In this document: piece by piece, positions 1 to 5,872 of the stretch
Layout of the letters: each line of letters begins with the position of its first letter
How positions within the stretch are numbered: the stretch's first letter is position 1
From: an uncultured Coriobacteriaceae bacterium
Lineage (GTDB): Bacteria; Actinomycetota; Coriobacteriia; Coriobacteriales; Eggerthellaceae
Assembly (NCBI GenBank): GCA_900554945.1
Contig: USJN01000100.1
Coordinates: 1-6,090, forward strand
Direction of reading: 5' to 3'
DNA length: 6,090 bases
Made by a program: the position numbers and the translations under genes
The notes under the pieces: generated by a model
Told to the model about the DNA's origin: nothing
Databases searched by the model: none
Seen by the model: the letters and a program-made list of their open reading frames with translations, nothing else

Positions 1-93
1 GTTAACGTCCATGTACACCGAATGCTTGGCGCGCAGGTACATGGGCATATCCTCAAAGGATATTTCGAGAGCATCGACCGCCTTGGTTCCCAT
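1..93 (-). CDS. Unidentified protein, N-terminal 31 residues (runs off the left edge)
   Basis: This is the start of a minus-strand gene that continues beyond base 1. The visible protein begins MGTKAVDALEISFEDMPMYL and continues with RAKHSVYMDVN. The start ATG at 91-93 is supported by an AAAGGGG Shine-Dalgarno sequence 6 bases upstream, and an in-frame TGA five codons upstream leaves no other start before it. No signal peptide or membrane segment is visible in this part. It lies about 350 bp downstream of the U32 gene on the same strand and has a promoter candidate of its own at 150-178, so it is probably a separate transcription unit. I do not recognise the family, and 31 residues are too few to assign a function. 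Confidence 0.65.
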   Translation of the reverse strand, partial: MGTKAVDALEISFEDMPMYLRAKHSVYMDVN

Positions 94-149
94 AAGCGAC
101 CCCTTTCATCGGGTTTACCTTGGGAACATGATATCAAGAAGCGCGCGGA

Positions 150-178
150 GTTTTAAGGGTTGGGCGAAGAATTAGCAA
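150..178 (-). promoter_or_regulatory. Candidate sigma-70 promoter for the left-edge gene
   Basis: On the minus strand, TTGCTA (173-178) and TAAAAC (150-155) are separated by exactly 17 bases. Each hexamer matches the -35 or -10 consensus at 4 of 6 positions. Transcription would start near 143, giving a leader of about 50 bases before the ATG at 93. The local AT-richness supports it, but both boxes are imperfect. Confidence 0.35.
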
Positions 179-204
179 GCACCAGGCGCTTTTTCGAAAT
201 CCCA

Positions 205-225
205 CGTGAAAGTGGCTATATCACG
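205..225. repeat. Short inverted repeat upstream of the promoter candidate
   Basis: CGTGA (205-209) and TCACG (221-225) form a perfect 5-bp inverted repeat around 11 bases. Its centre lies about 72 bases upstream of the start site predicted from the 150-178 promoter, a distance where activators often bind. A competing small hairpin, CCAC (202-205) with GTGG (212-215), overlaps it. Five-bp arms arise easily by chance, so an operator role is only a suggestion. Confidence 0.2.
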
Positions 226-239
226 CCCCCGGGCGTAGC

Positions 240-330
240 TATTCGGAAGGGGAAAACGAGTCGGGAGTTGGCGGGACAGCGCGACGGGAATCACTGCGGG
301 GACTGGCGGGTCGGCGCGAGGGGAACCTGA
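240..330 (-). terminator. Candidate Rho-dependent termination zone after the U32 gene
   Basis: Read on the minus strand, about 90 bases have roughly 42 C and only 18 G by my count, with CCC or CCCC runs every 10-14 bases (plus-strand G-runs at 249, 263, 273, 286, 298, 308 and 320). Long C-over-G stretches with regularly spaced pyrimidine-C steps are typical of Rho loading sites. The zone begins about 110 bases after the U32 stop codon, no intrinsic terminator is visible, and a promoter candidate for the next gene follows. This is inference from composition only. Confidence 0.35.
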
Positions 331-369
331 CGCCCGCGAAGGCGCCGATTGCGGGCATCACGCTGCCTC

Positions 370-399
370 ACGCGCCCGAGCGCGCCGAGCGACAGAAGC
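370..399 (-). repeat. Direct repeat, downstream copy
   Basis: Bases 370-391 are identical to 443-464 (22 bp), and the match extends to 399/472 with two mismatches. This copy lies just beyond the U32 stop codon. Read in the phase matching the upstream copy it spells FCRSARSGA followed by TGA, mirroring the real C-terminus FRRSARSGA followed by TAG. The two copies are 73 bp apart and therefore in different frames. Confidence 0.8.
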
Positions 400-440
400 T
401 GGGTGGGGCGGTCGGCGGCCCGCGGCGGCTGTCGCCTTCC

Positions 441-1847
441 CTACGCGCCCGAGCGCGCCGAGCGCCGGAAGCGACGCACGCGCAAGAAGTCCCCCGCAGC
501 GGGAAGGGCGAAGTCGGTGATGCCTGCACCCGCGCGAGTCGCGAGAACGCCGTCGGCACCAGCTGCAGCGGCATCGCTCGCCCCGGCGTCGGCTGCAACG
601 TTGGTACCTGCCTCGAGAACAGCGGCAGCCTCGGCGTCGGTCTCGGTCCCAATCGCAGCAACTGCACCTTCCCCTGCCCCGACCGTGAAGCGATAGATGC
701 CGCACGAGCGGTTCGCCACGGGCACGGGCACCGGCGCAGGGTCGGGATCGCTTTCCGTGGGATCGGGCAACCACGTGAGATTGCGCACGACAACGCGGGT
801 AATCGGCACCCGCGGGCTGAGAACCTCGAGTTCCTCCCCTTCCGCAAAGCGATTGCGGCAGCGCGCAACGATGGTGCGGTCCTCGGGGTCGGTAGCGACG
901 ACGTCGGCTACGTGCATCGCCTGCTGCTCATAGCCATCGTAGTTAGGAGCCTGTTCAGCCTCGCCAAAGAAGAACCCCGTCCCGTACGGGCGATGCGACA
1001 CCGCCTCCAGCTCAGGGGCGAAATCGGCGACCGGCGCACCGTCGAGCACCTGGCGATACGCGTTCACCACGCTGGCCACGTAAAACGCCTTCTTGTTGCG
1101 CCCTTCGATCTTGATGGAGTCCACGCCCGCCGCCCGCAGCGCGTCAAGGTGCGCGAGCATGTTCATGTCCTTCGCGTTCATGATGAACGTGCCGCGGTCG
1201 TCTTCCTCGATGGGAAAATGCTCGCCCGGACGCTTCTCCTCCTCGAGCGTGTAGCTCCAGCGGCAGGGCTGCGTGCAGTGCCCGCGGTTGCCCGAGCGGC
1301 CGGTGAGATAGGAGCTGATGAGACAGCGCCCCGAGACCGCCATGCACATGGCACCGTGCGCGAACGCCTCGATTTCCATGTCTGCCGGCATGTCCTCGCG
1401 CATGCGGGAGATATCGTCAAGCGACATCTCCCGCGCGCACACCACGCGGCTCGCGCCCAAGCTATGCCACACGCGCGCCGCTTCGGAGTTGGCGACGGAT
1501 GCCTGGGTTGACACGTGGAGCGCCACGCGCGGGGCCACGCGACGGGCAATGGCGGCCGCCCCCAAATCGCCGATGATAAAGGCGTCGACCCCCGCCGCAT
1601 CGAGTGCGCGGAAATAGTCGGGCAGCGCGGCCAGATCGCCTTGCTCCATGAGAATGTTCGCGGTGACGTGCACCTTCACGCCCGCAGCGTGGGCGATTTC
1701 CACCGCAGCGGGAATATCCTCAAGCGCGAAGTTCGCCGCGCGAGCGCGCATGCCGAAGCGATCGGAGGCCAGGTACACTGCGTCCGCGCCGAAGCGCACG
1801 GCAGCGCGCAGCTGCTCGATGCCCCCCGCAGGCGCAAGGAGCTCCAT
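441..1847 (-). CDS. U32 family peptidase-like protein (TrhP/YrrO/YegQ type, probable tRNA-modification factor)
   Basis: The 468-residue protein begins MELLAPAGG, the usual start of this family. The U32 signature lies at 160-178 (EAFAHGAMCMAVSGRCLIS). Cys168, Cys175, Cys191 and Cys195 fit the four-cysteine iron-sulfur set of the tRNA-hydroxylating members, and IKIEGRNKKAFYVASVVNAY around 246-264 is also typical. Related proteins (TrhP/YrrO) help make 5-hydroxyuridine at tRNA position 34 using prephenate; others are annotated as collagenase-like peptidases, so the substrate is inferred. Two low-complexity stretches interrupt the C-terminal domain: a Pro/Asp/Val segment (361-377) and an Ala/Gly-rich segment of about 57 residues (389-445), after which the expected ending (GDFLRVRR) resumes. 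The gene starts 56 bp after cysS without a clear Shine-Dalgarno sequence, suggesting translation coupled to cysS or reinitiation. Confidence 0.88.
   Translation of the reverse strand: MELLAPAGGIEQLRAAVRFGADAVYLASDRFGMRARAANFALEDIPAAVEIAHAAGVKVHVTANILMEQGDLAALPDYFRALDAAGVDAFIIGDLGAAAIARRVAPRVALHVSTQASVANSEAARVWHSLGASRVVCAREMSLDDISRMREDMPADMEIEAFAHGAMCMAVSGRCLISSYLTGRSGNRGHCTQPCRWSYTLEEEKRPGEHFPIEEDDRGTFIMNAKDMNMLAHLDALRAAGVDSIKIEGRNKKAFYVASVVNAYRQVLDGAPVADFAPELEAVSHRPYGTGFFFGEAEQAPNYDGYEQQAMHVADVVATDPEDRTIVARCRNRFAEGEELEVLSPRVPITRVVVRNLTWLPDPTESDPDPAPVPVPVANRSCGIYRFTVGAGEGAVAAIGTETDAEAAAVLEAGTNVAADAGASDAAAAGADGVLATRAGAGITDFALPAAGDFLRVRRFRRSARSGA
443..472 (-). repeat. Direct repeat, copy encoding the U32 C-terminus
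   Basis: This is the upstream copy of the 22-bp perfect (30-bp near-perfect) direct repeat shared with 370-399. It encodes the last residues of the U32 protein (RRSARSGA) and abuts the TAG stop at 441-443. Confidence 0.8.
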
Positions 1848-1903
1848 ATTACGTTGGGTATTCAGAGGATCACGCTCTTCCGCTCGTCTGAGGCGCGCCT
1901 GCG

Positions 1904-3421
1904 CTACGCCATTTCCACCTGAGGGCCTTGCGGCGTGTCCTTGATCGTGAGGCCGAGCGCCGCCATGCCATCGCGCACCGCATCGGCGCGGGCCCAATCC
2001 TTCGAAGCGCGCGCCTCGGCACGAAGGGCCACGAGCGCCTCAACGGCCTCGGTCGCGTTGCCGCCCGCGTACCCGGCGAGCTCGGCGGCAAGGTCGACGA
2101 CCTCGACGGGATAGGCGTCACCCTCGGCAGTGGCCGCCGCGACGTCGATGCCGAACACGCCCATGAGCTCGGCGATCGAGTCGCGCGCGGCAATGAGCGC
2201 CGGCACATCGGCCGCGGTGGGCTCCTTGCCCGCTATCGCGCTGTTCACGTCACCAACCAGGGTAAACACCGCGCCCAGTGCGGCAGGGGCGTTGAAGTCG
2301 TCGTCCATCGCGTCGACGAAGGCCGCGCGCGCCGCCTGCGTTGCCCCCTCGATCGCCGCAGCGTCGAGCGCGCACGCGCCCTCGGCCGTCGCGGACGCAA
2401 GCAGCCACTCGAGGTTCTTCACCGTGTTCTCGATGCGCGTGAGCGCCGCGTCGGCCTCGGCCAAGCGGGCGTCGCCGAACACGAGCGGGCTGCGATAGTG
2501 CGTCTGCAGCATGAGCATGCGAAGCGTCTCGGGGCGCACGATGTCGAGCGCCTCGTGCAGAAGCAGGAAGTTGTTGAGCGATTTCGACATCTTCTCGATC
2601 TCGCCGGTCTTCTCGTTGGCGATCTGCAGCATGCCGGAGTGCATCCAGTGGCGCGCGAACGTGCAGCCGCACGCCGCCTCGCTTTGCGCGCGCTCGTTCT
2701 CATGATGCGGGAACACCAAGTCAGCGCCGCCGCCGTGGATGTCGAAAGGAAGTCCCAAGTACTTGCGCGACATGGCCGAGCACTCGATGTGCCAGCCCGG
2801 ACGCCCCTTGCCCCAGGGGGAATCCCACGAAGGCTCGCCAGGCTTGGCCGCCTTCCACAGGGCGAAGTCGAGCGGGTCGCGCTTGCGCGCCTCAAGACCC
2901 TGACCGTCGGCGCGAAGCTCGCGATGGCCCGATTCCATCTCGTCGATGTTGCGGCCGGAAAGCTCGCCGTAAGCGGGGTACGAGCGCACGCTGAAGTACA
3001 CGTCGCCTTCGACCTCGTAGGCATGCCCACCGTCGACGAGCTCCTGCACGAGCGCGATCATATCGGGAATCTCACCCGTGGCGCGCGGGCGCACGTCGGG
3101 GTCGAGCACGCCAGCCGCGTGCATGTCGTCGATGAACGCCTGGGTGTATTCGGCGGCCACCTCCGCAGCACTTCTACCCTCTTCACCTGCGCGTTTGATG
3201 ATCTTGTCGTCGACATCGGTGACATTTTGCACGAACGTCACGTCGAAGCCGCGCCAAATGAGATAGCGGCGGATCACGTCGAAGCTGATGAACGTGCGCG
3301 CGTTGCCGATGTGGATGCGGTTGTACACGGTCGGGCCGCAGACGTACATGCTGATCTTGCCGGGCTCTTTCGGCTGGAGCTCGACTTTTTGGCGCAGCTT
3401 GGTGTCATAGATCTTAATCAT
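1904..3421 (-). CDS. cysS: Cysteinyl-tRNA synthetase
   Basis: This cytoplasmic class I synthetase activates cysteine with ATP and transfers it to tRNA-Cys. The 505-residue protein is slightly longer than the E. coli enzyme (461). The ATP-binding HIGN is at 37-40 and KMSKS at 277-281. Zinc ligands corresponding to E. coli C28, C209, H234 and E238 are present as C28, C214, H239 and E243. Other typical segments are [18 protein letters not shown] (25-42) and [10 protein letters not shown] (209-218). A short insertion precedes KMSKS ([10 protein letters not shown]), and the C-terminal helical domain is Ala-rich, ending in the usual tRNA-binding tail region. The ATG at 3419-3421 has AGGA 5 bases upstream. 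The gene follows cysE by 54 bp, with only a 4-bp hairpin between, so the two are probably co-transcribed. It is the standard CysRS rather than MshC: it keeps the full KMSKS-containing and anticodon-binding parts. Confidence 0.97.
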   Translation of the reverse strand: MIKIYDTKLRQKVELQPKEPGKISMYVCGPTVYNRIHIGNARTFISFDVIRRYLIWRGFDVTFVQNVTDVDDKIIKRAGEEGRSAAEVAAEYTQAFIDDMHAAGVLDPDVRPRATGEIPDMIALVQELVDGGHAYEVEGDVYFSVRSYPAYGELSGRNIDEMESGHRELRADGQGLEARKRDPLDFALWKAAKPGEPSWDSPWGKGRPGWHIECSAMSRKYLGLPFDIHGGGADLVFPHHENERAQSEAACGCTFARHWMHSGMLQIANEKTGEIEKMSKSLNNFLLLHEALDIVRPETLRMLMLQTHYRSPLVFGDARLAEADAALTRIENTVKNLEWLLASATAEGACALDAAAIEGATQAARAAFVDAMDDDFNAPAALGAVFTLVGDVNSAIAGKEPTAADVPALIAARDSIAELMGVFGIDVAAATAEGDAYPVEVVDLAAELAGYAGGNATEAVEALVALRAEARASKDWARADAVRDGMAALGLTIKDTPQGPQVEMA

Positions 3422-3475
3422 AAGGTTCCTGATACTTTCTTGTGATAGCTGGGAAAGCGCTCGCTTGGCGGGCGC

Positions 3476-4204
3476 CTAGTCCTCTTCCAAATCCTCCGGG
3501 CTCACAGGATCAACATCGGCGAGCGCCTTCTTGAACTGCGGACAGACCTCGTCGCGCAACGCGGCGATCTGCGCCTCCAGGTAGTCGATACGCGCGCAGT
3601 TGGAGCGATGCTGCTCTTCCACGATATCGGGGAGGTTCTCCATGCGCTTCGCGGCGGCAGACTGCTCGCTGGTGACGCGTTTGCCATCGCGCTTGACGAT
3701 GCGCCCGGGAATGCCGACGACCGTGCAGTTGGGCGGCACGTCCTTCACCGCCACCGCGCCGCCGCCGATCTTGGAGTTATCGCCGACGGTGATGTTGCCG
3801 AGCACCGCCGCGCCCACGCCCACGATGACGTTGTTGCCGAGGGTCGGGTGGCGCTTGCCGGTCTCGTTGCCGGTGCCGCCAAGCGTGACGCCCTGGTAGA
3901 GCGTGCAATCATCGCCGATGATAGTGGTCTCGCCGATGATGACGCCCATAGCATGGTCGATGAAGAACCGTCGGCCGATCTGGGCACCCGGGTGAATTTC
4001 CACACCCGTCATGAAGCGCGTGAACTGCGACGATATGCGCGCGAGGCTCTTTAAGCCATGATTCCACAGCCAGTGCTCCACCACATGCGACCAGCGCGCA
4101 TGGAGGCCTGGGTAGGTGAGCCAGATGACGAACGAGCTTTGCGCAGCAGGATCTCGTTCCTTAACGGCACGGACATCTTCGGCGATCGTCTTGAAAATAT
4201 TCAT
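3476..4204 (-). CDS. cysE: Serine O-acetyltransferase
   Basis: It transfers acetyl from acetyl-CoA to L-serine, giving O-acetylserine for cysteine synthesis in the cytoplasm. The 242-residue protein has a short N-terminal helical part (1-60, including YPGLHARW at 31-38) as in the Bacillus type, then a left-handed beta-helix of hexapeptide repeats (about 66-172). The catalytic His is H84 in FIDHAMG (E. coli H158). The position of E. coli D143 holds Glu (E69 in VEIHPGA), as in many Gram-positive enzymes. GVTLGGTGNETGKRHP (105-120) forms the acetyl-CoA/serine site. Beyond the usual end (GIPGRIVKR) there is an extra segment of about 70 residues, with a probable coiled coil at 185-220 and an acidic end (PEDLEED). 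The C-terminal Ile that docks into CysK in E. coli is missing. The ATG at 4202-4204 has GAGGGG 6 bases upstream and its own promoter candidate. A maltose or other sugar acetyltransferase is unlikely given the serine-type motifs. Confidence 0.95.
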   Translation of the reverse strand: MNIFKTIAEDVRAVKERDPAAQSSFVIWLTYPGLHARWSHVVEHWLWNHGLKSLARISSQFTRFMTGVEIHPGAQIGRRFFIDHAMGVIIGETTIIGDDCTLYQGVTLGGTGNETGKRHPTLGNNVIVGVGAAVLGNITVGDNSKIGGGAVAVKDVPPNCTVVGIPGRIVKRDGKRVTSEQSAAAKRMENLPDIVEEQHRSNCARIDYLEAQIAALRDEVCPQFKKALADVDPVSPEDLEED

Positions 4205-4228
4205 AGCAAACCCCTCTGTTCAAGTAGG

Positions 4229-4237
4229 ATTATAGCA
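4229..4237 (-). promoter_or_regulatory. Extended -10 promoter candidate for cysE-cysS
   Basis: The minus strand reads TGCTATAAT: a perfect TATAAT (4229-4234) preceded by the extended -10 element TGN. It sits in the 36-bp gap between the ispF stop and the cysE start. The hexamer 17 bases upstream (TTCGAT) is a poor -35, which extended -10 promoters tolerate. Transcription would start near 4222, giving a leader of about 18 bases that contains the cysE Shine-Dalgarno sequence. No room is left for a T-box or other riboswitch. Confidence 0.55.
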
Positions 4238-4240
4238 AAC

Positions 4241-4735
4241 TCAATCCGTACATCGAACGAGAAGAGCCACCGCCGTAGCCGAAATGCCCTCTTCGCGGCC
4301 TTCGAAGCCCAAATGTTCAGTCGTGGTCGCCTTCACGCCCACGTTTTCAGGGGAGATGCCCATCGCGCGCGCCAGGTTCTCGCGCATCTGATCGCGGTAG
4401 GGGGAAAGCTTCGGCGCCTGGGCCGCGATGACGCTGTCGACGTCGAGGATCTCGTAGCCGCGATCGCGCACGAAACCGGCAACGGCAGCGAGCAGCTTCA
4501 TGGAGTCGGCGCCTTCGTAAGCGGGATCGGTGTCGGGGAACAGCTTGCCGATGTCCCCTCCGCGAACGCCGCCCAAAAGCGCGTCGGCCACCGCATGCGC
4601 GAGCACGTCGGCATCGGAGTGTCCGAGAAGGCCCCGCGTATGGGGAATGTCGACACCGCCCATGATGAGCTTGCGTCCCTCAACGAGCTGGTGGACATCG
4701 TAGCCCTGGCCGATCCGGAGGTTCCTGGGGTCCAT
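4241..4735 (-). CDS. ispF: 2-C-methyl-D-erythritol 2,4-cyclodiphosphate synthase
   Basis: IspF cyclises CDP-methylerythritol 2-phosphate to methylerythritol cyclodiphosphate with release of CMP, the fifth step of the MEP isoprenoid pathway, as a cytoplasmic homotrimer. The 164-residue length is normal. Metal ligands are D13 and H15 (GYDVH) and H47, within LLGHSDADVLAHAVADAL (36-53). GDIGKLFPDTDPAYEGADS (60-78) and the nucleotide-binding KATTTEHLGFEGREEGI (135-151) match the family. The ATG at 4733-4735 lies 3 bp after the ispD stop, and its Shine-Dalgarno sequence GGAGG lies inside the end of ispD, 8 bases from the start, implying translational coupling. ispD and ispF are commonly adjacent or fused; here they are separate. 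Confidence 0.97.
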   Translation of the reverse strand: MDPRNLRIGQGYDVHQLVEGRKLIMGGVDIPHTRGLLGHSDADVLAHAVADALLGGVRGGDIGKLFPDTDPAYEGADSMKLLAAVAGFVRDRGYEILDVDSVIAAQAPKLSPYRDQMRENLARAMGISPENVGVKATTTEHLGFEGREEGISATAVALLVRCTD

Positions 4736-4738
4736 CGG

Positions 4739-5581
4739 TTATTCCTCCGGCTGCTTCAGATAGAGCGCGCGCACGGCTGCAGCGAGCATCGTGCAGTCCT
4801 CAGGCACCGTGAGCTTGATGTTGTTGCGCTTGCCTTCCACCACGAGGACCTTGCCGCCGAGGCGCTCGATAAGCGAGGAGTCGTCGGTGCCCACGAAGCC
4901 ATCGGAAAGCGCGCTCGCGTGCGCACGGCGGTAAATTCCCGTGCGGAAGACCTGCGGCGTTTGCGCATCCCAGAACACGCGGCGGTCGGGCGTGCCCATG
5001 ATGACGCCGTCTTCCACAATCTTGAGCGTATCAACCGCGGGGTGTCCCACGATGACGCCGTCGCAATCGATGTTGCCTTTGCAGGTGTTGATGGTGTGCA
5101 AGATGAGCTCGGGGGAAACGAGCGGACGCGCGCCGTCGTGCAAGACGACGTAGTCGTACTCGTCGGTGACGTACTCGAGGCCGGAGAACGCCGACTCCTG
5201 ACGCGAGGGGCCCGAGGGCGCGACCACGATGGGCGTGACGAACGGGAACGGGTTGATCGCGCGGTTGAGGTATTCCTCCTGGCGGTCCTCGGGGCATACG
5301 ATGACGATGAGCCCCACGTCGCCCACAGCGTCGAACGCCTCTGCCGACCAGGTGAGAATAGGCTTCCCGGCGATTTCGACGAGCTGCTTGCCGCCTTCGC
5401 GACCGAAACGCTCGCCCGAACCGCCCGCCAGGATGATGGCGGCCGTCTTCGGCTTGGGGTCGACAACACCCTGCAAGCCGCACACTGTTTTCGTGAGCGC
5501 ATCGAAGTCGAGGTCATCGAACATCGCGTCCGGCACGTCGAGCACGGAGGGCGTGTATATAGGGTCGATCGTTTTCGGCAT
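4739..5581 (-). CDS. ispD: 2-C-methyl-D-erythritol 4-phosphate cytidylyltransferase
   Basis: IspD joins CTP and methylerythritol 4-phosphate to give CDP-methylerythritol, the third step of the MEP pathway. The 280-residue protein has a nucleotidyltransferase core from about residue 47: AAIILAGGSGERFG (47-60) with catalytic R58 and K65 (GKQ, where the usual PKQ has Pro), VVLHDGARPLVSPE (145-158) with D149, DTLKIVEDG (184-192), TPDRRVFWDAQTPQVF (197-212) with R200, and NNIKLTVPED (253-262) with K256. Residues 1-46 are an acidic extension not found in E. coli IspD (236 aa). The start at 5579-5581 is chosen because AAGGA lies 5 bases upstream; the frame stays open to 5770 but without a comparable ribosome site, and M20 has none. 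TarI-type ribitol-phosphate cytidylyltransferase is an alternative, but the adjacent ispF and the motifs favour IspD. Confidence 0.94.
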   Translation of the reverse strand: MPKTIDPIYTPSVLDVPDAMFDDLDFDALTKTVCGLQGVVDPKPKTAAIILAGGSGERFGREGGKQLVEIAGKPILTWSAEAFDAVGDVGLIVIVCPEDRQEEYLNRAINPFPFVTPIVVAPSGPSRQESAFSGLEYVTDEYDYVVLHDGARPLVSPELILHTINTCKGNIDCDGVIVGHPAVDTLKIVEDGVIMGTPDRRVFWDAQTPQVFRTGIYRRAHASALSDGFVGTDDSSLIERLGGKVLVVEGKRNNIKLTVPEDCTMLAAAVRALYLKQPEE

Positions 5582-5599
5582 GAGAGTCCTTCCCTTGTT

Positions 5600-5639
5600 C
5601 GTCGGGCCGCGGGAGTGCGAGTGCGCCCGAGACCCGACG
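5600..5639 (-). other. Stem-loop in the ispD leader, next to the ribosome-binding site
   Basis: CGTCGGG (5600-5606) and CCCGACG (5633-5639) are perfectly complementary, with an inner 4-bp stem CGGG (5610-5613) / CCCG (5626-5629) closing a 12-base loop. In the ispD mRNA the stem would end a few bases before the Shine-Dalgarno sequence. It has no U-run, so it is not an intrinsic terminator. It could stabilise the mRNA or affect initiation; function is inferred. Confidence 0.5.
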
Positions 5640-5654
5640 CATCGTTTGCGTGCT

Positions 5655-5660
5655 ATTTTA
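5655..5660 (-). promoter_or_regulatory. Weak -10 candidate for the ispDF transcript
   Basis: TAAAAT on the minus strand (5 of 6 to the consensus) lies about 75 bases before the ispD start, in a locally AT-rich spot. No good -35 hexamer is found 16-19 bases upstream and no TG extension is present. The 5600-5639 stem-loop would then fall within the leader. Confidence 0.3.
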
Positions 5661-5746
5661 CGGCAAGCAGCGAGCGAGCGGAGGCATTCCGCATAACAAG
5701 TTGAAAGAGGCAGGGCACGTGGGCAGGGCGCAGGCGTGAGGCTGCT

Positions 5747-5767
5747 GGGGGCGCGGGTGGGAACGGG
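5747..5767 (+). other. G-quadruplex motif on the plus strand
   Basis: Four G-runs (5747-5751, 5755-5757, 5759-5761, 5765-5767) are separated by loops of 3, 1 and 3 bases, meeting the strict G3+N1-7 rule. More G-runs precede it (5713, 5721, 5726), including a direct repeat GGCAGGGC at 5709-5716 and 5722-5729. The plus strand is the template strand for ispD. The motif is clear; folding in the cell is not shown. Confidence 0.5.
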
Positions 5768-5872
5768 CAAGAAGCAAGTCCATCGACCGCTTCAGAACCC
5801 TCAGCGGGAGCACACAGGCCAGTTCGTGGTCACTTGAGCGAATTGTGCGACGTTTTGGCGGTCGCTGAGCAC

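Larger units (their letters stand above)
94..440. other. Gene-free region between the U32 gene and the left-edge gene
   Basis: No convincing gene lies in these 347 bp; open frames here lack good ribosome sites and family resemblance. On the minus strand the region holds, in order, a copy of a direct repeat (370-399), a GC hairpin (332-337 pairing with 351-356), a C-rich stretch (240-330), a 6-bp hairpin (223-228 with 231-236, loop only 2 bases), an inverted repeat (205-209 with 221-225) and a promoter candidate (150-178). No hairpin followed by a U-run, which would mark an intrinsic terminator for the U32 gene, was found. Confidence 0.6.

Noticed and set aside
187..205. AGCACC/GGCGCT hairpin followed by TTTTT on the plus strand
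   Set aside because: The loop would be a single base and one pair is mismatched; there is no plus-strand gene upstream for it to terminate.
349..696. 115-codon plus-strand frame opposite the U32 C-terminus
   Set aside because: Arg/Ala/Pro-rich translation of the low-complexity DNA, no ribosome site, antisense to a supported gene.
368..868. 166-codon minus-strand frame overlapping the end of the U32 gene and ending FCRSARSGA
   Set aside because: It overlaps the U32 coding frame, which has the family motifs; it has no family resemblance, and only its end is of interest as part of the direct repeat.
1928..3445. 505-codon plus-strand open frame opposite cysS
   Set aside because: It is a reflection of the cysS codon pattern; the minus strand carries all the synthetase motifs.
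3448..3470. AAGC-GCTC-GCTT hairpin between cysE and cysS
   Set aside because: Only 4 bp with no U-run; too weak to be an attenuator or terminator.
4058..5704. 548-codon plus-strand open frame opposite cysE, ispF and ispD
   Set aside because: It mirrors the strongly coding minus strand, as expected in high-GC DNA; its protein is rich in Arg, Val, His, Asp and Ala without recognisable motifs and it has no convincing ribosome site.
5753..5768. GGGTGGGAACGGG on the plus strand, resembling the T-box sequence GGGTGGNACCGCG
   Set aside because: It is on the strand opposite to ispD, differs in the essential TGGNACC part, and has no specifier-loop or terminator context.
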